DNA from: Acidobacteriota bacterium
GTDB lineage: Bacteria; Acidobacteriota; Vicinamibacteria; Vicinamibacterales; UBA2999
Assembly: GCA_016789705.1 (NCBI GenBank)
Contig: JAEUQR010000085.1
Location: forward strand, 1-48,484
Length of the DNA stretch: 48,484 nt
Reading direction: 5' to 3'
A program made the translations under genes and the position numbers. The number at the start of each line of letters is the position of its first letter. Within the stretch, counting starts at the first letter, position 1. Of this stretch, positions 1-8,259 are shown in pieces. Below the pieces are notes generated by a model that worked only from the letters and a program-made list of their open reading frames with translations, was not told the DNA's origin and did not search any database.

Positions 1-603
1 GGGCTCCGACCCGGCGAACACGTAGCCCACGGCGCGCTGGTCCTGCACGGCCGCCCTGAGCGCCTGCTCCGCGGTGTCGCCGTCGAACGCCGTGAGCGCC
101 TGGAACTCGTCGAGCGCGATGGCCAGCTTCTGCTTCCGCTCGGCCGCGATACGCGCCGGCAGCGCGAACACCTCGGCGGCGAGGCGCGCGGTGTCGCGCG
201 CGGTGCGCACGGCGGGGAAGGAGAGGCTGAAGCCGGGTTCGCCGGTGGCCGCGGCGTCGAAGCGCACTTCGGGGCGCACGCCCGTCAGCAGCTCCGTCGT
301 CCAGCGGCGCAGCCGGCTCATCGGCGTGTCGGCGGCGACGAGGGCCCGCGCGTACGACTCGAGGAAGCCGACATAGGAACTCGAGGCCGCCACCGTGACT
401 TCCACCGTGAGCACGTTCTCGCGGGCGAGGCCGCGCAGCACGTCGCGCACGAGCGAGCTCTTGCCGTAGCGGCGCGGCGAGATGAGGAACACCTTCTGGC
501 CCGACGCCAGGTCGCGGCGCAGCCGGTCGCGCTCCTGCTCGCGGTCGGCGAACGCCTGCGAGCTGACGATCTCGCCGTAGACGAACGGGTTCGTGGAAGC
601 CAT
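1..603 (-). CDS. AAA-type ATPase, N-terminal part (runs off the left edge)
   Basis: The frame is open from an ATG at 603 to the window edge, giving the first 201 residues with no stop. Residues 42-51 form a Walker A motif of the SPRRYGKSSL type. Residues 160-168 (LAIALDEFQ) form a Walker B motif with the catalytic acidic pair. This arrangement is typical of the ATPase_2 (archaeal-type) STAND/AAA family, which is multicopy in some Acidobacteriota and Bacteroidota and has no settled role. The C-terminal sensor and winged-helix regions would lie outside the window. The gene sits 60 bp downstream of the YeeE-like gene on the same strand, but an AT-rich palindromic element in the gap suggests its own promoter. 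The family assignment is firm; the cellular role is unknown. Confidence 0.85.
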   Translation of the reverse strand, partial: MASTNPFVYGEIVSSQAFADREQERDRLRRDLASGQKVFLISPRRYGKSSLVRDVLRGLARENVLTVEVTVAASSSYVGFLESYARALVAADTPMSRLRRWTTELLTGVRPEVRFDAAATGEPGFSLSFPAVRTARDTARLAAEVFALPARIAAERKQKLAIALDEFQALTAFDGDTAEQALRAAVQDQRAVGYVFAGSEP

Positions 604-645
604 TACGGCATTATACGTAATGATTACGTGATTCGACGTAACGAA
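602..645. promoter_or_regulatory. AT-rich palindromic element upstream of the ATPase gene
   Basis: In a strongly GC-rich window this short stretch is AT-rich and repetitive. Positions 615-629 form a perfect 7-1-7 palindrome, ACGTAAT-G-ATTACGT. ACGTAA recurs at 636-641 and ATTACG at 602-607. A looser dyad, TTCG...CGAA, spans 632-645. It lies directly against the ATPase start codon at 603, so it may be an operator, an autoregulatory site or a translational control element. The repeats are seen directly; the role is inferred. Confidence 0.5.
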
Positions 646-663
646 TGCCAGGTACGGCGCCGC

Positions 664-1890
664 TCAGCAGCGCGGCAGGGCCGTGCGTTCGACGCCCAGG
701 CCGAAGGCGGGCCGTAGCAACGTGCCGACGACGTTGCCGGCAAACGCGCACGGCAGCCACAGCCAGCCGTGCAGGCTGCCCGACGCGATGCCGCTGAAGA
801 ACGCGCCGATGTTGCAGCCGTAGGCGATGCGCGCGCCGTAGCCGAGCAGCAACCCGCCGCCCACCGCCGCCACGAGCGACCGCGCGGGAATCGACCACAC
901 CGGGTTGAAACGTCCGGCGAGCAGTGCCGCCAGCAGCGCGCCGAGCATGATGCCGCCGTCCATCACCGAGGTGACATCGCCGAAGACGCTGCCCTCGAGC
1001 GCGGCGAGCTGTGCCGGGGTGGACCAGTGCGGCCATGTCTCGACCGGCACGCCGGCGGCCCGTGCGGCCTTCGCGCCCCAGAGCGCGAAGGCGGAGGTGA
1101 TGCCCCATGGGCGCCCGGCGAGCAGCAGCGTGGCGAGGTTCACGAGCGCGAGGCCGACGGCGCCGGCGGCGACCGGCCACGGACCGCGCAGCCAGCGCGG
1201 CGGGCGCGCCGGCAGCGGCGTGTCGACCAGCGCGCCGAAGCGGCGGCGCTCGATCACCACGGTGGCGATGAAGATCGCGCCGAAGACGACGAGGCTCAGC
1301 GCGAGGGCGCCCACCGGCCCGAACTTTGTTACCAGTGATGTCGCCGGGAAACTCGGGAGCGACGCCCAGAAGGGGCTGTGCGCGGTCGCCACGACGGTGC
1401 CGGCGATGAAGGCGGCAAGCGTCACGAGCATCCGCGGGCTGCCGCCGCCCACACTGAAGAGGGTGCCGGAGGCGCAGCCGCCGCCGAGCTGCATGCCGAT
1501 GCCGAAGAGGAATGCGCCGACCACCACCGGCACCCCCGGCGGCTGCACGAGACCCGCGAGGGGCACGCCGAAGGCCTCGCCCTGCGCGAGCAGCGGGAAG
1601 AAGACCGCGCAGGTGAGCGCGAGCAGCAGCATCTGCGCGCGCACGCCTTCGCCGCGTCCATCGGCGATGAGCACGCGCCAGGCCGAGGTGAAACCGAAGG
1701 CCGCGTGATAGAGCACGATCCCGGCGGCGGCGCCCACGCCGAAGAGCGCGCCCATCCGCCAGCCGAACGTGGTGTGCAGCATCCACGCCGCCCCCGCGAT
1801 GACCAGTCCGGCCGCCACCGGCCCTGGCGACAACGTGCGGCCGGCGCGCATCGTCACCGGCGCGTCGAGCGTGGTTCCGCCAGTGCGCAT
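664..1890 (-). CDS. YeeE/YedE-family (DUF395) membrane protein, putative sulfur-compound transporter
   Basis: A 408-residue polytopic membrane protein with about ten hydrophobic segments. It carries the two signature cysteine motifs of the family: GGGCASGT at residues 137-144 and YGCNIGAF at 357-364. In the family member YeeE/TsuA such cysteines line the path for thiosulfate. The two motif-containing halves look like an internal duplication, as expected for full-length members. I start at the ATG at 1890, behind a purine-rich AGGA. The frame stays open to 1974, but that extension overlaps the preceding gene and has no membrane or signal character. The stop of the upstream GMC-like gene lies 31 bp before the start, so the two may be co-transcribed. 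The substrate (thiosulfate, selenium species or other) cannot be told from sequence. Confidence 0.85.
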   Translation of the reverse strand: MRTGGTTLDAPVTMRAGRTLSPGPVAAGLVIAGAAWMLHTTFGWRMGALFGVGAAAGIVLYHAAFGFTSAWRVLIADGRGEGVRAQMLLLALTCAVFFPLLAQGEAFGVPLAGLVQPPGVPVVVGAFLFGIGMQLGGGCASGTLFSVGGGSPRMLVTLAAFIAGTVVATAHSPFWASLPSFPATSLVTKFGPVGALALSLVVFGAIFIATVVIERRRFGALVDTPLPARPPRWLRGPWPVAAGAVGLALVNLATLLLAGRPWGITSAFALWGAKAARAAGVPVETWPHWSTPAQLAALEGSVFGDVTSVMDGGIMLGALLAALLAGRFNPVWSIPARSLVAAVGGGLLLGYGARIAYGCNIGAFFSGIASGSLHGWLWLPCAFAGNVVGTLLRPAFGLGVERTALPRC

Positions 1891-1921
1891 CCTGCGATCC
1901 TGTCGCTCGGGGCGCGGCCGG

Positions 1922-3412
1922 TCAAGCGCGCGCGGCGGAACCGGCGAGCAGGAAGTCGGCGGCGCGATCGCCAATCATGAGCGACGCGGCGGCCGGCGGC
2001 GCATTCACCACGACCGGCATCACCGCGGTGCCCGCCACACGCAGGCCCTGCACGCCGTGCACGGCGAGGGTGGCGTCCACGACGGCCGTGGCGTCGCTGG
2101 CGCGTCCCATCGCGCAGGTGCCGGCGGCGTGCGCCCGCGGACGCGCGGCCTGCTTCACGAGGGCCTGCAGCGCGGCGAGCGGCACGGCAGCGGCCGTGTC
2201 GGCGGTTTCGTCGCCGCGCAGACGGTCGAGCTGCGGACTCGCGGCGATGAAACGGGCCAGCCGCACGCCCTGCACGAGCGCGGTGACATCGGCCTCGGTC
2301 GTCAGGCCGTTCACGCGGACCACCGGCGCCGCCTGCGGATTCGCAGAGGCGAGACGGACATCGCCGCGCGAGGTCGGCTGCACGAGGATGACGTCGATAC
2401 CGAGCAGCGGGCCGCCGGCGGCGCGCGGATCGAGATAGTCCATCTGCAGATCCGGCGGCGACGCGTTCAGGGAGACGGTGAACATGCCGGCCGTGACCGT
2501 GGATTCCGGCAGGCCGAGCGCCGGTTCCAACGCCCGCCAGCGCAGCGCCACGGCCTGCTGATCGTGCAGGTTGCCGCCCACGCCGGCACGGTCGGCCACG
2601 ACGGGCACACCCACCGCCTTCAGGTGATCGGCCGGGCCGATGCCCGAGAGCATGAGGATCTGCGCGGCCCGCACCGGCTCGGCGCAGACGAGCACGCCGC
2701 GGGCGGCCCGCACGACCTCGCTCGTTGCGCCACGCGACACCTCCACGCCCACGGCGCGGCCCTTCTCCATGACCACGCGCGTCACGGCACCGCTCACCAC
2801 GGTGAGGCCGGCGGTCCTGGCGGGCGCGAGGAACGCCGCCTCGAACGTGTGGGGACCGTCGTCGAGCGCCGCCTTCTGGTAGTAGCCCGCGAAACTCTGC
2901 GACCGCGGCCCGTTGAAGTCGTGTCGCGAGTCCTGCTGGAAGCCGCCCGACACCGAGGCGAGGAGGAAGGCGCGATGGAGGGCGTGCGGATCCCAGCAGT
3001 GCACGACCGAGAGCGGTCCGTCGGCGCCGCGGTATTCACTGGCGCCACCTTCGTACTTCTCCAGGCGTTTGAACGAGGGCAGCACGTCTTCGTACCCCCA
3101 GCCCGGATTCCCGAGATCGCGCCAGCTGTCGAAGCACACCTGGTGGCCGCGGGCGAAGGGCGGCAGCGCGGCGATGGCCGACGGCGCTGGCGCGGGTGCC
3201 GGACGCCAGGCCGGAACGTCGTCCACGAGCACGACCCGCAGCCCGGCCGCGCGCGTGAGCCGGTAGACCGCGGCCAACGCCGCCGGGTCGCCGCCGATGA
3301 CCACCACATCGGCACCGGCGCTCTGCGCCCGCACGCCCGAGGTGGCACGTGCGGCGAAGGGCAGGGCCCCGGCGGTCGTGAGGAAGGCGCGGCGGGTGAG
3401 TCGGCTCTGCAT
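1922..3412 (-). CDS. GMC-oxidoreductase-like protein with eroded FAD and active sites, Tat-exported
   Basis: A 496-residue protein starting with a twin-arginine signal (SRLTRRAFLTTAG). The middle and C-terminus are clearly GMC family: DLGNPGWGYEDVLPSFKR at 99-116, QILMLSGIGPADHL at 251-264, GVGGNLHDQ at 277-285, HAAGTCAMG at 428-436 and LRVAGTAVMP at 457-466. Three features that define active members are altered. The dinucleotide-binding GxGxxG reads GGDPAA (40-45). The GGSSxxN flavin-binding segment that should precede DxW is absent, and this region is about 40 residues short. The second catalytic His/Asn near the C-terminus appears as Ala (about 474). The frame is intact, so it is not an obvious pseudogene. 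It could be a non-flavin scaffold protein or a decaying enzyme. Confidence 0.8.
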   Translation of the reverse strand: MQSRLTRRAFLTTAGALPFAARATSGVRAQSAGADVVVIGGDPAALAAVYRLTRAAGLRVVLVDDVPAWRPAPAPAPSAIAALPPFARGHQVCFDSWRDLGNPGWGYEDVLPSFKRLEKYEGGASEYRGADGPLSVVHCWDPHALHRAFLLASVSGGFQQDSRHDFNGPRSQSFAGYYQKAALDDGPHTFEAAFLAPARTAGLTVVSGAVTRVVMEKGRAVGVEVSRGATSEVVRAARGVLVCAEPVRAAQILMLSGIGPADHLKAVGVPVVADRAGVGGNLHDQQAVALRWRALEPALGLPESTVTAGMFTVSLNASPPDLQMDYLDPRAAGGPLLGIDVILVQPTSRGDVRLASANPQAAPVVRVNGLTTEADVTALVQGVRLARFIAASPQLDRLRGDETADTAAAVPLAALQALVKQAARPRAHAAGTCAMGRASDATAVVDATLAVHGVQGLRVAGTAVMPVVVNAPPAAASLMIGDRAADFLLAGSAARA

Positions 3413-3621
3413 GCTGCGGCACACGATACCGCGAGCCGGCGGAAAAACCACGCGCTGCCCGGGCCAAATCCCCGGGGCGCGGCCGGCGATGGCGCAGGGT
3501 GGACCCCGCCTGGCGGGCAATTCGCGGCCTCGGCCCGTTGGCACGGGACGTGCGATGAGAAGAGCCGTCAGGGCCGGGATCGCCACAGACGCGCGAGCGT
3601 CGCGCCGGCCGAGGAGGCGTT

Positions 3622-4062
3622 ATGACGAGCACGTGGACGTTCCGGGGCTATCGTGCGGCGGCCGTGGCTGGGGTCTTCTTCGCCGGCGTGCTGCTGGCCG
3701 GGCGCGCCGACGCGCAGTCGACCTCGGCAGCGACGGGCGACTACCTGTTCCGCACCTACTGCGCGGCCTGCCATGGCACGAGCGCGCGCGGCGATGGTCC
3801 GCTGGCGGATTCGATGCGCAAGCGGCCGGCGAATCTCACGGAGATCGCCAAACGCAACAAGGGCGTGTTCCCGAGCGAAGAGGTCCTCAAGATCGTGGAT
3901 GGCCGCCAGCCGGTCAAGGGCCACGGCGGGCCCGACATGCCGGTGTGGGGCGATGTCTTCGCCCGGTCGGTCGAAAGTGGTGACCCGGCCGTGGTGGCGG
4001 CCCGCATCAAGGCGCTCGTCGCTTACCTCGAGAGCATCCAGGCGAAACAGGCCGACTACTGA
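3622..4062 (+). CDS. Exported class I c-type cytochrome
   Basis: A 146-residue protein with an N-terminal signal peptide (hydrophobic about residues 12-28, then ADAQ). One haem-attachment motif CAACH lies at 47-51, and a probable axial methionine (PDMPVWG, Met106) follows about 55 residues later. It should be a small periplasmic electron carrier, of the kind often paired with Tat-exported dehydrogenases. The GMC-like gene diverges from it across a 209-bp gap in which I see no clear element. Its natural partner is unknown; the molybdenum hydroxylase at 30931-33557 is one distant candidate. Confidence 0.9.
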   Translation: MTSTWTFRGYRAAAVAGVFFAGVLLAGRADAQSTSAATGDYLFRTYCAACHGTSARGDGPLADSMRKRPANLTEIAKRNKGVFPSEEVLKIVDGRQPVKGHGGPDMPVWGDVFARSVESGDPAVVAARIKALVAYLESIQAKQADY

Positions 4063-4068
4063 CTTCCG

Positions 4069-4104
4069 CCGGGGTGGACTCGCGCGCCATCGAGCCCACC
4101 CCGG
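4069..4104 (+). terminator. Hairpin downstream of the cytochrome gene
   Basis: A perfect 9-bp GC-rich stem (CCGGGGTGG at 4069-4077, CCACCCCGG at 4096-4104) with an 18-nt loop begins 7 bp after the cytochrome stop. No T-tract follows, so intrinsic termination is uncertain. It could instead stabilise the 3' end of the transcript. Confidence 0.35.
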
Positions 4105-4218
4105 AGATGGACGGCGTGCCGACGGACGCGCGTATAGCGACGCCGTCGGCCGTTGCCATGAATACGCGTGACCGGGCGGCCGTTGACACGTCGGCCGTAA
4201 TCGCGCACCCTCTGCGGC

Positions 4219-4836
4219 ATGCGCGTCCCAGGCGTCCTCGTCACAATCGTCCTCCTCGTCCTCACCGTGCCCATGCGGGCACAAATCCCGTCCTGGCAGC
4301 TCTCCGCCACCGTCGCTGAAAGCTGCAGCTGCACGATCTCGTGCCCCTGCAACTTCGGCGGGTCGCCGAACCGCATGCCCTGCGAGGGGAACCGCATGAT
4401 CTCGATCGATTCGGGGCATTACGGCGCCACGAACCTCGCCGGCGTGCAGTTCCTCGTCACGTTCCAGATGGGCACGTGGTCGAAGATCTACGTGACCGAC
4501 AAGGTCACGCCCGACCAGGAGAAGGCCGTGGAAGCCTTGCTGCCGCTGGCCTTCGCCGGCTTCCACAAGGGCATGCTCTCGTTCAGCAAGGTGCCGATCA
4601 CGATGGAGGTGACCGATGCGCGCGTGCGCTTCTCGACGCCCGAGTCGTCGGTCGACATGGAAGTGGTGCGCGGCATGAACGGGCAGGCCATCAAGGTGCT
4701 GAACCTGCCGGGCGTGGCGCTGCAGAACTACACGCAGTTCAGGAGCGTGCTGCACCAGCACACGAGTGCGACGCACAACTGGAAGCACTCGGGCACGAAC
4801 GGCTTCGTCTCGACGATGAACGTGGCGAGCAAGTGA
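4219..4836 (+). CDS. DUF1326 domain protein, exported
   Basis: A 205-residue protein with a signal peptide (about residues 1-21, ending PMRAQ). The DUF1326 body begins WQLSATVAESCSCTISCPC. Cysteines at 36, 38, 42, 44 and 55 form the Cys-rich cluster typical of the family; they could bind metal or form disulfides. DUF1326 has no established biochemical role. The stop codon overlaps the start of the next gene by one base (TGATG), so the pair is translationally coupled. The gap to the cytochrome gene (156 bp) contains a hairpin, so this pair may have its own promoter. Confidence 0.85.
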   Translation: MRVPGVLVTIVLLVLTVPMRAQIPSWQLSATVAESCSCTISCPCNFGGSPNRMPCEGNRMISIDSGHYGATNLAGVQFLVTFQMGTWSKIYVTDKVTPDQEKAVEALLPLAFAGFHKGMLSFSKVPITMEVTDARVRFSTPESSVDMEVVRGMNGQAIKVLNLPGVALQNYTQFRSVLHQHTSATHNWKHSGTNGFVSTMNVASK

Positions 4837-5258
4837 TGCGCACGAGACACATCGCCGCCGCCGTCGTCCTCGCCGCGTTGTGCGGTTCGCCCGCCGGCGC
4901 GCAGCCGGCTGCCAGCTACGACAGCGGCAGCGCGTTCTACCTGGCCTACCGGCAGGCCTTCGACAAGGCGACCACCATCGACGAACTGCTGCCGTGGGTG
5001 GCGAAGGGCCGCGCCGAGCAGATCGCCAAGGCACCAGACACCGAGCGCCGCGAGGCGTTCGCCATGATCAAGATGTTCGACGATCGCACGAACGTCACCG
5101 TGACCCGGGAAACGCCGTCGGCCGCTGGCGCCGAGCTGCAGGTGGAAGGGGTGAGCGCGGAGGGCCGGGGCAAGGCCACCGGCGTCATCACGCTCGTGAA
5201 GGAAGGCGGCGCCTGGCGAATCGAGCGCGAGAGCTGGAAGGGCGGCGGCGGACGCTGA
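4836..5258 (+). CDS. Small exported protein of unknown function, partner of the DUF1326 protein
   Basis: A 140-residue protein whose ATG overlaps the preceding TGA by one base. A signal peptide covers about residues 1-22 (AAAVVLAALCGSPAGAQ). The mature part has helical segments followed by alternating beta-like stretches ending in GGAWRIERESWKG. That pattern resembles lumazine-binding-like or NTF2-like small folds, but I cannot assign it firmly. The coupling to DUF1326 is the only functional clue and suggests the two proteins act together in the periplasm. Confidence 0.7.
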   Translation: MRTRHIAAAVVLAALCGSPAGAQPAASYDSGSAFYLAYRQAFDKATTIDELLPWVAKGRAEQIAKAPDTERREAFAMIKMFDDRTNVTVTRETPSAAGAELQVEGVSAEGRGKATGVITLVKEGGAWRIERESWKGGGGR

Positions 5259-5319
5259 ACGATGCGGCGTCAGCACGGCCCGTGTCTGTGCGCCCGAGGG
5301 GACTCCCCGTCGCTAGCGG

Positions 5320-6309
5320 CTACCGCTGTTGTCCGGGTGCGCGGGCGGGACGCGGCTCGAGCACGAGCGTGTTCCCCACGTACTCGGTGATCGACAGGCG
5401 GCACGACGGCGCCTCGCCGATGAACCGTGTGGCGTGCCACGTGTTCGACGGCACGTACACCACGTCGCCTTCGCTCGCGATGAACGGCGTCTGCCCTTCG
5501 AACGCGTAGCGAATCTGTCCGGTGAAGACCAGCCACGCCTCCGCACTTTCGGCGTGGAAGTGGCCCTTGTCGGCCGGGTCGAGCGGCGGCATGTTCTTCT
5601 CGTAGCCGTAGATGACGAGCATCTCGCTCTTGTCGTCGCGCACGAAGCGGCCGCCGGTGTACTTCGGGTTCTTCGCGCCCTCGGCGTGGATGTTCACGTG
5701 CGGCTGGTTGAACTCGTCGTAGCGGGCCGGCGTGCGGTTGATCGTGGTCTGCATCCAGGCGGTGCCGGCGGGGGCCGCCTGCGCCGGCGGCGTCGCGTTC
5801 TCGGCCACGAAGAACGTCTTCGCGTTCGCCACGTTCAGTACGAAGCGCAGGCTGGGCGTGCTGCCAGTCGTTTCCACGGTGTAGACCGTCTGCCGCGGGA
5901 TGTTCACGAGCGACCCGCGCGTGGCGACAAGAGGCGCCTGGCCCTCGATCTCGACACGCACCTCACCTTCGACCACCGCAAACCACTCGCGGGTGTCGGG
6001 ATGGAACCGCGCGCTCTGCCGCGTGCCGGGTGCGCCACTGATGTAGTGCGCCATGAGGCGGCCGTCGTTGAAGAGCGCCTCGGTCCACGTGGTCTGCCCG
6101 GCGTGGCGTGCCTTCACGTCGGCGAGTTTTGTCCACGGCACGAGACCGTCGCGGTATCCGGGCGTGGCCGTGGGCTTCGACGCCCAGACCGCCGTGGGCA
6201 CCGGTCGCGGACCCGCCACCGGCGGCGGCGCCGGGTTCTGGGCCGCGGCGGCGGTGCCGAACGCGACGACGAATGCGGCAACTGGGACGATGCGCATGCG
6301 GCGCATCAT
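5320..6309 (-). CDS. Exported two-domain cupin (bicupin) protein
   Basis: A 329-residue protein with a signal peptide (MMRRMRIVPVAAFVVAFG, cleavage near AAAQ). Two cupin barrels are visible. The first is at about 101-143 (RFHPDTREWF...VEGEVRVEIEG), with a reduced metal-ligand set. The second is at about 249-295 (GHFHAESAEAWLVF...GDVVYVPSNTWHA), with His250, His252 and His292 as likely metal ligands. Start codons at 6309, 6306 and 6297 are all possible and none has a strong ribosome-binding site; I give the longest. The upstream region is filled by an inverted-repeat element. The gene converges with the one ending at 5258. Activity (dioxygenase, isomerase or binding) cannot be told. Confidence 0.8.
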   Translation of the reverse strand: MMRRMRIVPVAAFVVAFGTAAAAQNPAPPPVAGPRPVPTAVWASKPTATPGYRDGLVPWTKLADVKARHAGQTTWTEALFNDGRLMAHYISGAPGTRQSARFHPDTREWFAVVEGEVRVEIEGQAPLVATRGSLVNIPRQTVYTVETTGSTPSLRFVLNVANAKTFFVAENATPPAQAAPAGTAWMQTTINRTPARYDEFNQPHVNIHAEGAKNPKYTGGRFVRDDKSEMLVIYGYEKNMPPLDPADKGHFHAESAEAWLVFTGQIRYAFEGQTPFIASEGDVVYVPSNTWHATRFIGEAPSCRLSITEYVGNTLVLEPRPARAPGQQR

Positions 6310-6316
6310 ACGCCGA

Positions 6317-6447
6317 CTTGTAACGGGGTCTGTCACGGTCACGAGTTGTCATCGGGGTCTGTCACCGTCACCGCCGGCGTGGCTCGGTCATCCGGTGACC
6401 GTGACAGACCCCGTTACAAGTCGTGACGGTGACAGACCCCGTTACAA
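6317..6447. repeat. REP-like element: two direct and two inverted copies of a ~28-bp unit
   Basis: Four related units contain GGGGTCTGTCA or its complement. Two read forward (about 6317-6344 and 6345-6373) and two reverse (about 6393-6420 and 6421-6447). Positions 6317-6342 are a perfect 26-bp reverse complement of 6395-6420, so the transcript or single strand can fold into a long hairpin with an imperfect inner arm. The element fills the gap between the MFS stop codon (6449) and the bicupin start. It may act as a terminator, mRNA stabiliser or mobile REP/MITE-type repeat. I noticed no other copy in the window. Confidence 0.85.
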
Positions 6448-6448
6448 A

Positions 6449-7690
6449 CTAGTCGAGGCTGCGGCCGCGCGTTTCAGGGCCCAGCCAGAGCAGCGCCACG
6501 CACAGGACGCCGGCCGTGACGATGCAATAGGCCATCGCCACGCGGAGATCCGTGCCGCCGTCCTGCAGCCGGCCGATGAGATACGGCGCGTACGAGCCGA
6601 TGCCCACGCCGGCGTGGTACGCGAAGCCCGTGCCCACGCCGCGTGCCTCGGTGGGGAAGCGCTCCGAGAGATAGCCGGGCACCATACCCCAGGCGCCCGC
6701 GGCGAAGAACCCCATCATCCACGCGCCGAGCAGCAGCACCCACGAACTCTCGGCAAAAAGATACAGCGGCACCGACAGCAGGCCGACCACCATGCCCAGC
6801 GTGGCCGAGCCGCGACGCCCGCCCCAGCGTTCCGACATCGCGCCGAGCGCCACCGAGCCGATGAGTCCCCCGGCGTTCAGCAGCAGCAGGAACGACAGCG
6901 GCTGCAGTCTCAGCGTCGAGAGCAGCGTGGGATACCAGAACGTCGTGGACTGATAGACCGACACGAACGCGCCCATGAGCAGCGACGTGTGCAGCGTGAC
7001 CCACAGCAGATCGCGATCGAACAGCCGGGCGAGCGACAGCCGTTTCCGGCCCCCCTCGGTGGCGAGCTTGCGTTGCTGTTCGAGCCAGATCGGGCTTTCC
7101 GGCACCGTCCACATCACCGCGAAGACGAGCAGCGCGGGAATCGCCCCCGACCAGAGCATCACGCGCCACGCCCATTCCTGCTCATGGCGGATGAACGGGT
7201 AGCCGAGCTGGAACACCAGCGACGACAGCAGGAAGCCGGCGGAGTAGCCGCCCTGCAGGATGCCCGAGGCGATGCCGCGCAGGTGCTGCGGCCAGTGCTC
7301 GAGGGCCAGCGGCATGCCGGCCGCCCACATCCCGCCCATGCCGATGCCGAAGAGGCCGCGGAAGGCGAAGAGCATCACATACGACGTGGACGCGCCGCTC
7401 AGCACGGCAAACGCGGTGTACCACGCAATCGAGAAGAGAATCGGGCCCTTGCGGCCGTAGCGGTCGGCCAGCGTGCCGGCGCCGATGCCGCCCACCACCC
7501 GGAAGAGCAGCGTGACGGTGCCGAGCAGCCCCGCCAGCGCCTTGTTCACCGAAAAGCTCTGCTGGATGTCGGCCAGCACGAAGGTGAGGATGGTGAAGTC
7601 GAAGGCGTCGAGCACCCAGGCGAAGAACGTCGTCAGGAAGGCCTTCCACTGGGCGGCGGAGACCTGGCGATACCAGGGAAGTGTCGACAT
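6449..7690 (-). CDS. MFS transporter, SHS (sialate/carboxylate:H+ symporter)-like
   Basis: A 413-residue protein with about 12 membrane segments. The N-terminus (FFAWVLDAFDFTILTFVL) resembles the first helix of the JEN1/NanT-like SHS branch. The loop 2-3 motif reads GTLADRYGRKGP, and a second MFS signature (MSERWGGRRGS) follows in the second half. The C-terminal end, LGPETRGRSLD, is typical of MFS carriers. The ATG at 7690 is chosen over one 24 codons upstream because the extension overlaps the divergent promoter region. A carboxylate or sugar-acid substrate is likely by family only. An exported cupin gene diverges 53 bp away, and the bicupin follows downstream, so these genes may serve one catabolic route. 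Confidence 0.85.
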   Translation of the reverse strand: MSTLPWYRQVSAAQWKAFLTTFFAWVLDAFDFTILTFVLADIQQSFSVNKALAGLLGTVTLLFRVVGGIGAGTLADRYGRKGPILFSIAWYTAFAVLSGASTSYVMLFAFRGLFGIGMGGMWAAGMPLALEHWPQHLRGIASGILQGGYSAGFLLSSLVFQLGYPFIRHEQEWAWRVMLWSGAIPALLVFAVMWTVPESPIWLEQQRKLATEGGRKRLSLARLFDRDLLWVTLHTSLLMGAFVSVYQSTTFWYPTLLSTLRLQPLSFLLLLNAGGLIGSVALGAMSERWGGRRGSATLGMVVGLLSVPLYLFAESSWVLLLGAWMMGFFAAGAWGMVPGYLSERFPTEARGVGTGFAYHAGVGIGSYAPYLIGRLQDGGTDLRVAMAYCIVTAGVLCVALLWLGPETRGRSLD

Positions 7691-7743
7691 CTGCGCGTCA
7701 TCATAGAATGGGCCGCCGCGCATCGCGGCAGGGGAGTGGCCCG

Positions 7744-8208
7744 ATGACTCTGAGACATGCAATCAGCGCCGTGACGATGCTCGTGGCCCTGGCGGCCGTG
7801 CCCGCCGCGGCCCAGGCCGTGGCCGGCCCCGAGAAGGCGCGCCCGGTGCAGGGCGATCCGGGCATCTCGTCGATGCAGGTGCTGAACGAAGGCGCTTTCC
7901 GCGTGCTGCGCGACTATGCCGAACCCGGCGCCACGCGCCGCATGCACAACCATCCGGACGCGACCTATCACGTGTTCGTGCTCATCACCGGCCAGCTCCG
8001 CCTCACCGTGGAAGGCCAGGCGCCGGTGGACGTCGGCCCTGGCGAAGCGCTGAGCCTCAAGGGCGGCGTGATGCACACCTTCATCAACACCGGCAAGGTC
8101 ACGGCCACGATCGTGGAAGTGTTCGGCAAGGCCCCGGCCGCCGCCGCCGACCTCGCCGCCGCCGAAGCCCTGGCCCGGGCGCTTGCGCCGCCGCCCCCTG
8201 GTCGTTGA
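7744..8208 (+). CDS. Exported single-domain cupin protein
   Basis: A 154-residue protein with a signal peptide (about 1-24, ending AAAQA). One cupin barrel has ligands His68, His70 and His111, with Glu104-like residues replaced or shifted. The motif sequence is MHNHPDATYHVFVLITG followed by GEALSLKGGVMHTF. The ATG at 7744 is preceded by AGGGGAG, a good ribosome-binding site. The last 30 residues are Ala/Pro-rich. It diverges from the MFS carrier gene and may share regulatory sequence with it. Enzymatic activity is not predictable. Confidence 0.82.
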   Translation: MTLRHAISAVTMLVALAAVPAAAQAVAGPEKARPVQGDPGISSMQVLNEGAFRVLRDYAEPGATRRMHNHPDATYHVFVLITGQLRLTVEGQAPVDVGPGEALSLKGGVMHTFINTGKVTATIVEVFGKAPAAAADLAAAEALARALAPPPPGR

Positions 8209-8259
8209 TCCTAGAGAGCCTGGTCGTTGCGCGCCCGTCCGCGCCATGCGGGCAGCGTG

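Noticed and set aside
1769-3625. A 618-codon open frame on the plus strand opposite the GMC-like gene
   Set aside because: It has low-complexity Arg/His/Gly composition and no domain, while the opposite strand carries a GMC fold with a Tat signal. It is a shadow frame.
6317-6447. CRISPR array
   Set aside because: The four units are in opposed orientations, with no regular unique spacers of 30-40 bp and no cas genes nearby.
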